From Pseudopyrenochaeta lycopersici (Eukaryota > Ascomycota > Dothideomycetes > Pleosporales > Pseudopyrenochaetaceae): a DNA stretch of 64,000 nucleotides. The stretch covers positions 21,696 through 85,695 of the forward strand of contig NHZP01000092.1 of the NCBI GenBank assembly GCA_003313425.1, in the 5' to 3' direction. The notes under the pieces were generated by a model, which saw only the letters and a list, made by a program, of their open reading frames with translations, ran no database searches and was not told the origin of the DNA. Position 1 is the first letter of the stretch; each line of letters begins with the position of its first letter. Of this stretch, positions 10,235 through 21,320 are shown piece after piece. The translations under genes and the position numbers were made by a program.

Positions 10235-11811
10235 CCTTTCACTAGAAAGTTGTCAAGTGGTCAGGAGCCTTGCGCTCCTTGACCCCTGACACTTTACTGT
10301 AAGCAGAGCCTACGACTGGAGGGAGTACCGAAGGGTTAGGCTTTTTAAAGCCTAGAGGCGCTGTCCCCTGTAAGCAAAGCAGAGCACGGACTGTGTGGGT
10401 CAGATGATCACTGCTTGCCCACTCTTTTTCAGAACGTCAGTCTGATTGGTCTATGAACATGGACGCAGGGACGGGGCACCACATTGCCTGCTAGGGACTA
10501 GGTGCTCTTGGCGTTGCGCAAGGTCTGGAGGGACATATAAGAGTCTTTTCTTGTCTTTATATCATCCATGGATGTGGTGCTTGTGTAGCATTAGCGTGTA
10601 GCGCTTGTCTTCTTCTCTTGTTCCTAGGGAGTATATGTGATAGCGATGGTGTCGCGGCCTGGACAAAGGTTTCTGGTAGGTACGGTTGGTAGACCATCCG
10701 TTGTATTTTGCCCGTACACTTTACGTGTAGGTGAAAGAGGGGTTCCTTCTGTGTGGAGCGGTAATACTTTTCAGGCTGTGAGGGATCACGTGCCCCGTAG
10801 GTGTCTTGATCTTTTTACTGTAGAAGTTAAAAACAAGATCATCTGACGTAGGTGTAGTGTTTGTAGAACGCGGTGTTTCGATTACCTGCCACCTTGCACT
10901 CAATGGCGAGGTGCGTTGGTGGTGCACCAAGGAGAGCGGGAAGCCTCCTCAGCAGTGCGTGGACGAACAACACGCATCTTGTCTAGAGGACTACATGGAG
11001 TTTTGCGCAAGTGATGGTTGTCGATGCGCACTCTTTGTGGTAAAGGTGGACGTTGTCCAGAATGGCGAAGTGCGGAGCCTTGTTGCGTTTGCGAAGCTTT
11101 CTGTGCAGACATTCGATGTGTTTCTGCAGCGGGTGCTGCCTCTTATTGTCTTGCCGGATGGGCAGGCTGCGGATGCTACTCTTATTAGTATGTTGTTCGT
11201 TCTGTTGGACCTGGGGGGTCTCTCTAGCGGCTCGTTATGCGAATGCCATTTACAGGCTGTGTGCAAGCCGTGTAGCGAAGTGTTGGGGGTTCACTCCAGG
11301 TTTGAACGTTGGGATGCGTTTTCTTGTGTATATCCAGATAAAATGTCTGGTTGGTTTGCTGGGATCAGCGATGCCGTAGGAAAAGTACACCCGGGAGGCG
11401 AAGACTGGCTGTCATGTCCTCGTCAGCGAGTCTTACGATGTTGATATGTGACACTGGTAGGTGTTTGCGGTTGGGCGCATGCTGATGTAGGGAGCATCGT
11501 GTTTTCTACTTCTCGTTGGAAGTATACAGATTTGTATTATTTATATGTTATTGTATTCTGATGTGTTTACAGTACACAGTGTGGGATGTAAATGGGTTGG
11601 TAGCGTAGGCTGAATTTGTTAATGGTGTGAGCCCTCCCTGGGATGGAATACCAACTCTCAAAAAAAAAATTGCGTAAGTTCATTTTCCCTGTGGCTGGAA
11701 GACAGGCTGGGTCACATGGGGGTGTGGCTCGAGAGAGCGCAGACATGGGTCGAGTTGGGGCACGGGCCCCTCCGACAACTTTCTAGTGTGGCGTTTTGCG
11801 TATATATGATT
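10235..11811 (+). mobile_element. Segment 7 (1,577 bp)
   Basis: Structured module 10235-10430, CCAAT box in CTGATTGG near 10441, ATATAA 10535-10540, gene 10646-11444, noncoding tail 11445-11811. The origin has the broken nested hairpin GGCGTTTTGCG. Apparently identical to segment 37. Confidence 0.85.
10646..11444 (+). CDS. WWxTKESG-family protein
   Basis: Exons 10646-10796 and 10858-11444 (61-bp phase-1 intron, donor GTAGGT, branch ATCTGAC, acceptor GTGTAG); 245 aa. Exon 1 has stops in frame shortly after the donor, so splicing is needed. Exon 2: WWCTKESG, DEQHASC, the LFVVKVD strand, and a cluster C-E-C-x5-C-x2-C. The C-terminus is GISDAVG...DWLSC plus a basic tail PRQRVLRC. The long 5' leader (about 100 nt after the TATA box) contains CATTAGCGTGTAGCGC. 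Function unknown. Confidence 0.8.
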
Positions 11812-13388
11812 CCTTTCACTAGAAAGTTGTCAAGTGGTCAGGAGCCTTGCGCTCCTTACCCTTGTCACTTTACATGTAAGCAGGGCCGGCGAGTGGAACG
11901 AGTAGCGAAGCGGTAGACTACTTGTAGGCTAGGGGCGCTGCACTTAGTAAGCAGAGCAGAGCACGGACGGTGCGGGTCAGATGACTATTGCTGTGCCTCA
12001 CAAGATCTTTGATCTAATTGGTCTATGTTCATAGACACGGGGAGTGGGCAGGATATGGCCGACTATGGAATAGTCCTGCTTGGCATTGGTTATCACTGGA
12101 CGGTGATTGGATATGTCGTATGTAGTGCGGCGTTTCGGAGATTGGTTTTCTCATCCTGGATAGGTTGGTGTGAAGCACGAATTGCGTACGTTGACGCAGT
12201 CGGGTTTGGCTGCGTCGGTTAATTCCTCAGAAGGGTGTATATAAATGGGGTCCCCGTAGTGTCGGGGTGCAGTGACTGCCTTTTAATGCTATTTAACCCT
12301 TCTTATTTTTTTCCTTGTTATCAGCGTGGTTGCGATGCCAACTGGAAAGGAGTATTCTGCGCGGAGGCGGTGCGAAGTTCGACTTCGGTCTGCGGTAATA
12401 CGCTATACGCTTGTTCCCGGAGGGAAGATGTTAAGTGTGGAGGACTTCAGCAAAGCCTTTCATCGCTACTTGATGAACCCCACGATGAGTGGTCAACGTA
12501 GTGCCGATGCGTGGATAGCAAGGCCTGTTTTGTCTAGTCGAAGCGAGGCCGCGGATGGCGATTTATTCGACGTGTTTGATGTACTCGTCGTCTTTCCTGC
12601 GCAGATCCGGGTAGGGTCTTGTTCGCGTAGGTTTACCTTTGCGCCGCGTGTCTGGAAGGCGGCCGTTGTTGTCAAGGCAGCACAAAGTCGCAATATGTGC
12701 GTATTTGCGGTGTCGATACTTTGCCAGTGGAGCGACGCTTGTGAGGACCAGGTGTCGTTGGGATGTTTCGGCATTGGGTTTGACAGAACCGGCTTGGAGC
12801 TCGATACGGAGTCGTTTGCTGTTTGTCGTCAGTTAACGCTGTTCGGGTATGCCGAACTTTTGGATGGAACGATCTCAGACCCAGCTGCCCTTAGGCCGTA
12901 TGTTGTACGTCCGGATTTTGAGCCGATTATGGAGTATTGCGTTCCCGTTTGCCTACGGACCGGTTAGAAGTCTGGTCAAGAACTTTGTGTTGTGGCGATA
13001 TGGTGACCTTGTTGTTACATCACTTCAAGGTGTACGGCTTTTATGTTGGGTACACGGAGTTGTGTGGTATGGAGTATTTTATGGGGATATTGGTGTTTCC
13101 CTAACTAAGGTACGTTTTTGGCAAGTGTTTTGCGCATGTTGGCTAACATGAGGGCGTTAGCGTTTATTGATGACATTGGTCGTATGAGGCATGTGTGGCA
13201 TTGTTGGAGTATTTGTACGCTAAACGTCAGTTTTGTGTTAAAAAAAAATTGCTAAGTCCAATTCCTGTGTGGCTGGAAGACAGGCTGAGTCAGGATGCTG
13301 TGGCTCGGGAGAGTCACGTTGGGATGCTGTGGCGCTATTTTTGCGCGCACGGGCCCATTCTCTCAACTTTCGAGTGCTATATATGATT
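11812..13388 (+). mobile_element. Segment 8 (1,577 bp)
   Basis: Structured module 11812-12005; TATATAAA 12238-12245, nearer the gene than in most units; gene 12335-12967. The 12968-13388 tail is noncoding and carries a doubled GTGGCT block before the short TTTCGAGTGC origin arm. Confidence 0.85.
12335..12967 (+). CDS. Unrecognised 210-aa protein, candidate structural protein
   Basis: Single-exon ORF beginning at the first ATG after TATATAAA (about 90 nt downstream, preceded by a T-rich leader). The N-terminus is basic (RRRCEVRLRS). The middle alternates hydrophobic strands with short polar turns (FDVFDVLVVFP, RRFTFAPRVW, KAAVVVKAA, MCVFAVSILCQW, SLGCFGIGF), which suggests a beta-rich fold such as a jelly roll. 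It has no paralogue here and none of the WWxTKESG marks. A capsid role would suit its strand-rich character, but this is inference and no family motif is recognised. Confidence 0.6.
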   Translation: MPTGKEYSARRRCEVRLRSAVIRYTLVPGGKMLSVEDFSKAFHRYLMNPTMSGQRSADAWIARPVLSSRSEAADGDLFDVFDVLVVFPAQIRVGSCSRRFTFAPRVWKAAVVVKAAQSRNMCVFAVSILCQWSDACEDQVSLGCFGIGFDRTGLELDTESFAVCRQLTLFGYAELLDGTISDPAALRPYVVRPDFEPIMEYCVPVCLRTG

Positions 13389-14972
13389 CCTTTCACTAGA
13401 AAGTTGTCAAGTGGTCAGGAGCCTTGCGCTTCTGATCCTGGACACTTTACATGTAAGCAGGGCCGGCGAGTGGAACGAGTAGCGAAGCGGTAGACTACTT
13501 GTAGGCTAGGGGCGCTGCACTTAGTAAGCAGAGCAGAGCACGGACAGTGCGGGTCGTCTGACCCTGTTGTGCCCACTCTTTTTCAGAACGTCAGTCTGAT
13601 TGGTCTATGGCGGTAGACAGATGGAATGGGCATTACATTGCCTGCTAGGGACTAGTGTGTCTTGGCAGTGCCAGAGACGGAGGTGTATATAACTAACTAC
13701 AGCTCCTCTGCTGTTGGCATGGAGTGTTCTTTAAAACTTCATTGCGATGGAATCGCGCACTGGGCAGTATACCGTAGCCTCTACTATGGATCATAGTCAT
13801 GTAGTGTCACTGGACACGCTTGTGTCGGGTCAAAGGGGGGAGCCCTTCCCTGGGACAGTTGCAAACATTGAATACCTGCGGAGTCGGGTGCCGGGTAGGT
13901 GTCTACTTGTTTCTTTTACTTCTAACTTCAGTGGGCCTCCCCCACTGACGGAGTAGCAGAGCTCGTGGAACAATGCGTCTCTCTAGCACTTCATGTGGAT
14001 TTGTCGGGGAGACAGTCTTGGTGGATTACTAAGGAGAGTGGGCAACCTCCTAAGCAGTGTGTAGAGGAGCAACACCTGGAGTGTCTTTCCAAGTTCAATG
14101 AGCGCTTTAGTGCCCTGGGGGATACCCGGCAGTCGCTCCTGGTCCTTAAAGTGGAAACTGTATACTGGAACGAGATGGAACAAACTATTTTGTTTGCGCA
14201 ACTCTCTATGGAGGCACTGGATGTGCTTTTGCAGCGCATAGTATCCCTTCTCATCCTGCCGTCGGGGCAGATTGTGGAACCTTCAGTTGTTAACCGAGTG
14301 GTCTCCCTGTTAGGGGACGGGTACTATAGTACGTGTGTAGACTGCGCATGTATGCCGCTCAGGGTATGTGAGCCTTGTGCGTCGGTAAGTTATAATTCGC
14401 CAAGGTTTGTTCGAAAATGTAGATTTTCAGGTGTGTGGCCGTTTGGAGAGTCCATGTGGTTTGTTGGACTCAGCGATGCGGTAGGAGAGGTACAACCATC
14501 AGGAAGGAACTGGCTTTCGTGTCCCTGTGCGTAGTACGTGTAATGATGATTTTGTAAGATACGGAGTATAATAAGGTAGTAGCAATAGCAATGGTTAGGA
14601 TGAAGTAGATGCTGACTTTGTGCTTTGCAGAATACTACGGTATTATGAACGTTTTTGATGTTATCTATGACTATTATTTATGTTATGTTGTGAGTATGTA
14701 TAGTGTTTTACTTTTTTTTTTTTTTTTTCTATTAAAAAAATAGTACTGATATTGTAATGGCAGTGCCTTGTTAAGCACTAAGGAATTTGTGGTGCGCAGC
14801 TTCATTGTTAAGGGTGGGAGCCCTTCAGATGGAACATCGAACCTCTCGAAAAATGCGTAAGTCCAATTTTACTGTGGCTGGAAGTCACGTTGGGTCACCT
14901 GGGGGTGTGGCGCAGATTGTGCGCACGGGGCAGAAATCAACTTTTCTAGTGTGGCGCAGCCTATATATGATT
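13389..14972 (+). mobile_element. Segment 9 (1,584 bp), first of three copies
   Basis: Structured module 13389-13575 (third domain followed by CACTCTTTTTC), TATATAA 13686-13692, gene 13747-14534. The tail 14535-14972 has a 17-18 nt T-run near 14715 and no gene. Segments 10 and 30 are copies; the only length difference is about 1 bp, most likely in the T-run. Confidence 0.87.
13747..14534 (+). CDS. WWxTKESG-family protein (reference member)
   Basis: Exons 13747-13894 and 13960-14534; the 65-bp phase-1 intron has donor GTAGGT, branch CTGAC and acceptor TAGCAG; 240 aa. Exon 1 (about 49 aa) has LDTLVSGQRGEPFPGT and ends at RSRVP. Exon 2, in order: LVEQCVSL, WWITKESG (about residue 75), a cysteine/histidine pair CVEEQHLEC, strand LLVLKVE, helix LSMEALDVLLQRIVSLL, cluster C-A-C-x5-C-x2-C, WPFGESMWFVG, then LSDAVG and final NWLSC. 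The conserved Cys and His could bind a metal. No signal peptide or membrane span is seen, so it should be intracellular. I do not recognise the family; at least 22 distinct members occur here. Confidence 0.82.
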
Positions 14973-14990
14973 AGGGTTAGGGTTAGGGTT
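14973..14990 (+). repeat. (AGGGTT)x3 telomeric insert at a unit junction
   Basis: Exactly three telomere hexamers sit between GATT of segment 9 and CCTTTCACTAG of segment 10, at the predicted origin cleavage point. No unit bases are lost or duplicated. The same insert recurs at 16576-16593 but not between other units. Confidence 0.95.
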
Positions 14991-16575
14991 CCTTTCACTA
15001 GAAAGTTGTCAAGTGGTCAGGAGCCTTGCGCTTCTGATCCTGGACACTTTACATGTAAGCAGGGCCGGCGAGTGGAACGAGTAGCGAAGCGGTAGACTAC
15101 TTGTAGGCTAGGGGCGCTGCACTTAGTAAGCAGAGCAGAGCACGGACAGTGCGGGTCGTCTGACCCTGTTGTGCCCACTCTTTTTCAGAACGTCAGTCTG
15201 ATTGGTCTATGGCGGTAGACAGATGGAATGGGCATTACATTGCCTGCTAGGGACTAGTGTGTCTTGGCAGTGCCAGAGACGGAGGTGTATATAACTAACT
15301 ACAGCTCCTCTGCTGTTGGCATGGAGTGTTCTTTAAAACTTCATTGCGATGGAATCGCGCACTGGGCAGTATACCGTAGCCTCTACTATGGATCATAGTC
15401 ATGTAGTGTCACTGGACACGCTTGTGTCGGGTCAAAGGGGGGAGCCCTTCCCTGGGACAGTTGCAAACATTGAATACCTGCGGAGTCGGGTGCCGGGTAG
15501 GTGTCTACTTGTTTCTTTTACTTCTAACTTCAGTGGGCCTCCCCCACTGACGGAGTAGCAGAGCTCGTGGAACAATGCGTCTCTCTAGCACTTCATGTGG
15601 ATTTGTCGGGGAGACAGTCTTGGTGGATTACTAAGGAGAGTGGGCAACCTCCTAAGCAGTGTGTAGAGGAGCAACACCTGGAGTGTCTTTCCAAGTTCAA
15701 TGAGCGCTTTAGTGCCCTGGGGGATACCCGGCAGTCGCTCCTGGTCCTTAAAGTGGAAACTGTATACTGGAACGAGATGGAACAAACTATTTTGTTTGCG
15801 CAACTCTCTATGGAGGCACTGGATGTGCTTTTGCAGCGCATAGTATCCCTTCTCATCCTGCCGTCGGGGCAGATTGTGGAACCTTCAGTTGTTAACCGAG
15901 TGGTCTCCCTGTTAGGGGACGGGTACTATAGTACGTGTGTAGACTGCGCATGTATGCCGCTCAGGGTATGTGAGCCTTGTGCGTCGGTAAGTTATAATTC
16001 GCCAAGGTTTGTTCGAAAATGTAGATTTTCAGGTGTGTGGCCGTTTGGAGAGTCCATGTGGTTTGTTGGACTCAGCGATGCGGTAGGAGAGGTACAACCA
16101 TCAGGAAGGAACTGGCTTTCGTGTCCCTGTGCGTAGTACGTGTAATGATGATTTTGTAAGATACGGAGTATAATAAGGTAGTAGCAATAGCAATGGTTAG
16201 GATGAAGTAGATGCTGACTTTGTGCTTTGCAGAATACTACGGTATTATGAACGTTTTTGATGTTATCTATGACTATTATTTATGTTATGTTGTGAGTATG
16301 TATAGTGTTTTACTTTTTTTTTTTTTTTTTTCTATTAAAAAAATAGTACTGATATTGTAATGGCAGTGCCTTGTTAAGCACTAAGGAATTTGTGGTGCGC
16401 AGCTTCATTGTTAAGGGTGGGAGCCCTTCAGATGGAACATCGAACCTCTCGAAAAATGCGTAAGTCCAATTTTACTGTGGCTGGAAGTCACGTTGGGTCA
16501 CCTGGGGGTGTGGCGCAGATTGTGCGCACGGGGCAGAAATCAACTTTTCTAGTGTGGCGCAGCCTATATATGATT
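14991..16575 (+). mobile_element. Segment 10 (1,585 bp), copy of segment 9
   Basis: Same layout as segment 9 shifted by 1,602 bp: TATATAA 15288-15294, gene 15349-16136, T-run near 16317. It is the only unit with telomere repeats on both sides, so it is an origin-linearised segment capped by telomere DNA at each end. Confidence 0.87.
15349..16136 (+). CDS. WWxTKESG-family protein, copy of the segment 9 gene
   Basis: Exons 15349-15496 and 15562-16136 (intron 15497-15561). The two ORFs translate identically to those of segment 9, with no degradation. Coding, promoter and origin all look intact, as expected for a recent copy. Confidence 0.82.
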
Positions 16576-16593
16576 AGGGTTAGGGTTAGGGTT
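16576..16593 (+). repeat. (AGGGTT)x3 telomeric insert at a unit junction
   Basis: Second internal telomere insert, between GATT of segment 10 and CCTTT of segment 11; same length and phase as the first. Confidence 0.95.
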
Positions 16594-18175
16594 CCTTTCA
16601 CTAGAAAGTTGTCAAGTGGTCAGGAGCCTTGCGCTCCTTACCCTTGCCACTTTACAATTAAGCAGGGCCGGCGAGTGGAACGAGTAGCGAAGCGGTAGTC
16701 TTGAATAAGACTAGGGCCTCTGCACTTAGTAAGCAACACAGCGCACGGACGTAGCGCGAGATCATCTGATCTGTGGGTTGCCACATTCTTCAGATTTTTT
16801 ATCTGATTGGTCTATGGATATGGAGGCAGGGAGTGTGCAGGACCCTGCTAACTAGGGACTAACACATCTTGGCGGGGCCAAGGGTCTGGGAGACAGATTG
16901 AGATATATAAGAGAGGGGAGCGCCCTCCTATCTCTAATATCAACGGAGGTGTGCTTTGTTCGGTTCAGTTGTAGTCACTACATAGTGAACGTATTGTACG
17001 TAAGTAGTAGCGGTAGCTATGGCGATGGAGTCGTTGCACGGAGTTGGCGTTTTCAGAGAACGTAGTATATTGTGTAGTAACAAGATGCCGGCGGGTACGT
17101 CGAGCGAAGCGTTTGCAGGGAGTGAAGAGCAGATGGAATGGGTGCGGAGTCACATTCCCGGTAGGTACTTCTTTCTCCTCGGGAAGTTAGTATCCTTTAA
17201 CTGACACTGGGACAGAGTTTGTGGAACAAGGTGTTTCTCTTACATGTCATGTAAACCCGTGGGGGGCACGGTGTTGGTGGTCAACGAAGGAGAGTGGGAA
17301 GCTCTCTCGCGAATGTGTAGAGGAACAGCACAGTCCGTGTCTTAATGATTACGAAGTGATTGGCGCGGGCGGCGACAGGAGACGGGCGCTCCTTGTGTTC
17401 AAGGTGGACATCTTGGTAGGAGATGAATTGCAGAGCAATGTTGCGTTTGCGCAACTCTCTTTAGAGACACTGGAGGTGTTCCTGCAGGATGTTTTACCTC
17501 GTGTCTACTCGCTTGAAGAGAATTCGGTGGATACCTATATTGTGGACGATTTGTTCCACTCGTTAAACGTCGGGTGTTACTCTACGACGGTAGGGTGCGG
17601 ATGCACGCGTTCTGATATTTGTATGAAGTGCGCGCCGGTGAGGATAGAGCGTGCTAGGTTTATCGTGCTCCACAGATTTACCTCTGTTTATCCGTTTGGC
17701 TTGGGGAGGTGGTTTGATGGAATCAGCGATGCAGCAGGGACTGTGTACCCGTCGGGAAAAAACTGGTTGAGTTGTTCCCATAGCCGTGTTCTGTAGAGCA
17801 CGATGTATTTTGTCTGGCCTGGAGGAGCTGCATTGAGGTAGACATAGTAGAGTTTTATTAACGATTTTATTGTAAAGGATGCAGAGGAAACGATAGGTAT
17901 ATGTGTGGAGAGCAATTAGCGAGCATAGTGGTAATGCAGGTGTGGACCTGTTATGGCCGGCAGGTATTGAATTTACATTACGGGGTGTTGTAACGGAGTG
18001 TTGTTGTAGGACAACCCAAAAAAAAACGGTAAGTCAAAAAAAAATCCCAAGTTTTTTTGGCTAAGTCCGATTTTGCTGTGGCTGGAGGGCCATGCTGGGT
18101 CACGTTTGCTGTGGCGCGGGGAGCGCACAGGCCCCGACTCAACTTTCTAGTGTGGCGAAAAGCCTATATATGATT
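16594..18175 (+). mobile_element. Segment 11 (1,582 bp), copy of segment 2
   Basis: Offset 14,258 bp from segment 2 with the same length and the same ORFs; TATATAA 16904-16910, gene 17019-17796, noncoding tail 17797-18175. Its neighbours differ from those of segment 2, yet identity runs to both unit ends. Confidence 0.87.
17019..17796 (+). CDS. WWxTKESG-family protein, copy of the segment 2 gene
   Basis: Exons 17019-17160 and 17216-17796 (intron 17161-17215); same 240-aa product as segment 2, including the SDAAG variant. A second in-frame ATG is at 17025. Confidence 0.8.
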
Positions 18176-19753
18176 CCTTTCACTAGAAAGTTGAGCAAGT
18201 GGTCGGCAGCCTCGTGCTGCCAGCCCTTGCAACTTTACCTGTAAGCAGAGCCCATGAGTGGAACGAATACCGAAGGGTTAGACTACTTATAGGCTAGGGG
18301 CGCTGCACTTACTAAGCAGAGCAGAGCACGGACGGTGCGGGTCACTTGACCTTGCTGTGCCCACTCTTTTTTCAATCAGGATTCTGATTGGGCTATGGAC
18401 ATAACCTCATGGAATGGGCAGCCCTCTGTGTACTATGGAGTAGTTTTTCTTGGCAAAGACAGCATGGTTATCGATCTATAACACGAACAGAGGAGCTGTT
18501 TGCATGGATATGTTTTACACCTACATTGCGATGGTATCGCAACCTGGGAAGCTTATGGAGTTGTGGGCTATAGACGATAGTCGTATGCCATCCCTTGACA
18601 AGCTTGTGTCTGGTTGCAAGGGGAATCCCTTTGCGGGGACAGCTACCAATCTGCAATGGGCGCGGAGGCACATTGGTAGTACGTTTGTACTGTTCTTTGC
18701 TACTTAGTTAGTTAGAACGCTAACTAATAGAGTTGTAGAGCTGGTGGAGCAAGCTGTGTCAGTGACTTGCTATTCGGGTCTGGATAGCGAACCCTATTGG
18801 TGGCTTACCAGGGAGAGTGGATATCTCCCTCGCGAGTGTATATGGGATGGACCACACACGGAGTGTCTCGATGAGTTCAATGAGTTCTATGCCCAGGGGG
18901 CCACTCGGCAGTCGGTTCTTGTGCTGAAAGTTGACGTAGCCCAGGATGGGGAGGTGCGGAGCTTAGTTGCTTTTGCTCAACTCTCGGTAGAGGCATTGGA
19001 TGTGCTTGTGGAGCGTATTCTACCTCTTGTAACACGATCACCTGATGGTCATACGGCGGATGCTGTAGTTGTGGAGGCACTGTTTGATACTTTGTCACTA
19101 GGTGGCTTTTCTACATCTGTGAAGTGCGCATGCAGACTACATGGAATTTGTAGGCGTTGTGCATCAGTACAGCGTATGTCGCCAAGGTTTCTTTTGTTGA
19201 ATGGATTTTCTGGAGTATGGCCGTTCGGGGAATCCGTTTGGTTTGCTGGCATTAGTCATGCTGTGGGACTATTACAGCCGTATTCAGTGAACTGGATGAG
19301 TTGCGATTTATCCCTTAAGTGAGTCAATGTAGTTCGTTATTGAGGAACATGGACTAGTAGTTAGGAGGGCTATTACTGATGGTAATTGATTGTGGAGAAA
19401 CAGGCTTTGTTTTATTTCCGAATCGGTGGTGGTATCGTGAAGCGTGTTGACACATATTCTCTGTGTATGCGGGTTTAGGTATGTAAATTCTGTAGGGAGC
19501 AGAATAGTATTCTCAAATTGTAGAAGAAAAAGCTAATGTCGTAATGGTTAGGTCTTCGAAACAAATAAGGGATTTTTGTATTGCCTTGCAATATTGTTAA
19601 GGGTGTGTGGACGCCCTGGGATGGAACATCAGACCTCTCGAAAAAATGGCTAAGTTCATTTTTGTTGTGGCTGGAAGTCACGTGTTGGGGGAGCTGAAAA
19701 AAATTTTCAGCCACTCCTCAACTTTTCTAGTGTGGCGCAGCCTATATATGATT
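18176..19753 (+). mobile_element. Segment 12 (1,578 bp)
   Basis: Starts with the GTTGAGCAAG form of the first domain: AAGTTG pairs with CAACTT around GGCAGC/GCTGCC. CTATAA 18476-18481, gene 18531-19322, noncoding tail 19323-19753 with GCTGAAAA...TTTTCAGC before the origin. Segment 35 is a copy. Confidence 0.86.
18531..19322 (+). CDS. WWxTKESG-family protein
   Basis: Exons 18531-18675 and 18739-19322 (63-bp phase-1 intron; donor GTAGTA, double branch CTAACTAA, acceptor GTTGTAG); 242 aa. Start ATGGTATCG lies in GCGA-N5-TCGC. Exon 2 departs from the consensus: WWLTRESG (K to R), ECIWDGPHTEC with three extra residues, C-A-C-x5-C-R-R-C, and G-I-S-H-A-V-G with final NWMSC, so the otherwise invariant Asp of SDAVG is His. 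The substrate or partner, if that Asp is functional, may differ. Confidence 0.8.
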
Positions 19754-21320
19754 CCTTTCACTAGAAAGTTGTCAAGTGGTCAGGAGCCTTGCGCTCCTTA
19801 CCCTTGCCACTTTACATTGTAAGCTTTGCCTACGACTGGAGGGAGAAGCGGACGCGTCAAACTACTTGTAGTTTGGGGGCATAAGCACTAGTAAGCCCGC
19901 TAGCGCACGGACGTAGCGCGAGATCATCTGATCGTAGTGGGCACGTGGGAGACACTCTTGGCCCCACCACCCTCTCAATCAGTACTGTGATTGGTCTATG
20001 GATATAACTACATGGAATGACGTTTCTTGGTATTGCCAAGGGTCTGGGAGAGACAGACTGATATATATAAGAGAGGGGAGCGCCCTCCTCCTCTCCTCCT
20101 GCTTTTTGTCTTCTTTATCGCACGGGTAGTGTGTCTGTGTGTACAGGTTTCACGGAGTGTTTGAACGATGTGGGAATACATAGAGAAGTTCCCTGCGACT
20201 CTATCGGAGGACGGAGTACATTTCTCTGATAAGAGTATCGAGTGTAAAGAGGATACGTTGGGAAACTGCGGAACGTGGTGCAGTAATGCGTTGAAGCTGG
20301 ATAGCGAGGAAGTGGAACGGTTGAGGGCCAATTTGCACGGTGAGTGCTACCTTGTCCAAAGGAGGTTGAGGGATCTCGAAGTAACTAACTTGGTCTTGTT
20401 CTCTGGGACAGAGTTTGTGAAGCAAGGAACGTCAGTCTGGTGCGAGGCGGAGCCTTCTGGTACTGTCAAGTGGAACCTTGTAGAGGATGATAAATTGACC
20501 GTGGACGGTTTATCCGACGGAGAGGAGGAAGAGTATGCCCAGCGTTATGGGCAATTTGGAGTTGTTAGTAAGGGCCGACCCTGTACGAAGGGGTCGCACC
20601 TTGTCATCACGTATGCAGGCCACCGGTGTGGATCGACTGTGAAAGAGATGAGGGAGACTGGTACGTATGTGCCGTTGACGGAGGCAGCGTTTGGTTATCT
20701 GGTACTGCATGTGCTACCATGTCTCTATGGAGGAGGCACCGGTTCCAGGTTTACTGAACTAGTGGCACTGTTGGAGGGGTTCCGTGCCGTAGATGCAAGA
20801 TGTGAATGTGTCTTGAGACCCGTACGTCCTTTGTGTTATCAGCCGGCGCTGGGGAGTAAGGCGCGTTATGTGGTAGAGTTTTAGATGCAAGGCATTGTTT
20901 GTGTGTAGGACAATTATTTTGCACGAAGTGTGTATGTTGCATACTGTACGTTTGGCTATATACGTGAAGCGAGTATAGGTTGTTGATAAGAATTAGCAAT
21001 AAATGTATGGTTATCTCTCGTGTTTTTAGAGAGGGGACTAGGAATTATTGTATAAGGGAGAGTTTTTCCTGTAAAGTGGCAGTATTTTACTGTGGTAGGA
21101 GTACAGAATCAGTGTATCGAGTTGTGGAACAACTGAAACCCAAAAAAATGGTAAGTCAAAAAAAGAATCCCAAGTTTTTTTGGCTAAGTCTAATTATGTG
21201 TGGCTGGAGGCCATGCTGAGTCACCTGGGGGTGTGGCTCGGGAGAGCGCAGACATGGGTTGCTGTGGCGCAGATTGTGCGCACAGGCCTCTCCGACAACT
21301 TTCTTGTGCTATATATGATT
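19754..21320 (+). mobile_element. Segment 13 (1,567 bp)
   Basis: Structured module 19754-19950 (third domain GCCCGC with GTGGGC), TATATATAA 20062-20070, gene 20168-20884. The 20885-21320 tail is noncoding, with an AATAAA at 20999 that could be a poly(A) signal. Origin arm TTTCTTGTGC. Segment 20 is a copy. Confidence 0.86.
20168..20884 (+). CDS. Divergent family member, subgroup with segment 19
   Basis: Exons 20168-20339 and 20412-20884 (72-bp phase-1 intron: donor GTGAGT, branch CTAAC, acceptor GGGACAG) give 214 aa; the intron is open and in frame, so a 238-aa unspliced form is possible. Intron phase and the following FVKQGTSVWCEAEPSG match the exon-2 start of the WWxTKESG family, but WWxTKESG itself is reduced to VKWNLVED. 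It has its own conserved block VVSKGRPC-KGSHLVITYAGH shared with segment 19. The acidic run GLSDGEEEEYAQ is absent from the main family. Function unknown. Confidence 0.75.
   Translation: MWEYIEKFPATLSEDGVHFSDKSIECKEDTLGNCGTWCSNALKLDSEEVERLRANLHGECYLVQRRLRDLEVTNLVLFSGTEFVKQGTSVWCEAEPSGTVKWNLVEDDKLTVDGLSDGEEEEYAQRYGQFGVVSKGRPCTKGSHLVITYAGHRCGSTVKEMRETGTYVPLTEAAFGYLVLHVLPCLYGGGTGSRFTELVALLEGFRAVDARCECVLRPVRPLCYQPALGSKARYVVEF

Noticed and set aside
12849..13151. 100-codon ORF overlapping the end of the segment 8 gene
   Set aside because: It lies mostly in the noncoding tail with no paralogue or motif, and overlaps a better-supported CDS.
13389..13585. tRNA or tRNA-like gene in the 5' module
   Set aside because: GTCAAGTGGTC resembles an A box, but no cloverleaf, B box or anticodon arm can be drawn; the three-domain fold does not match a tRNA.
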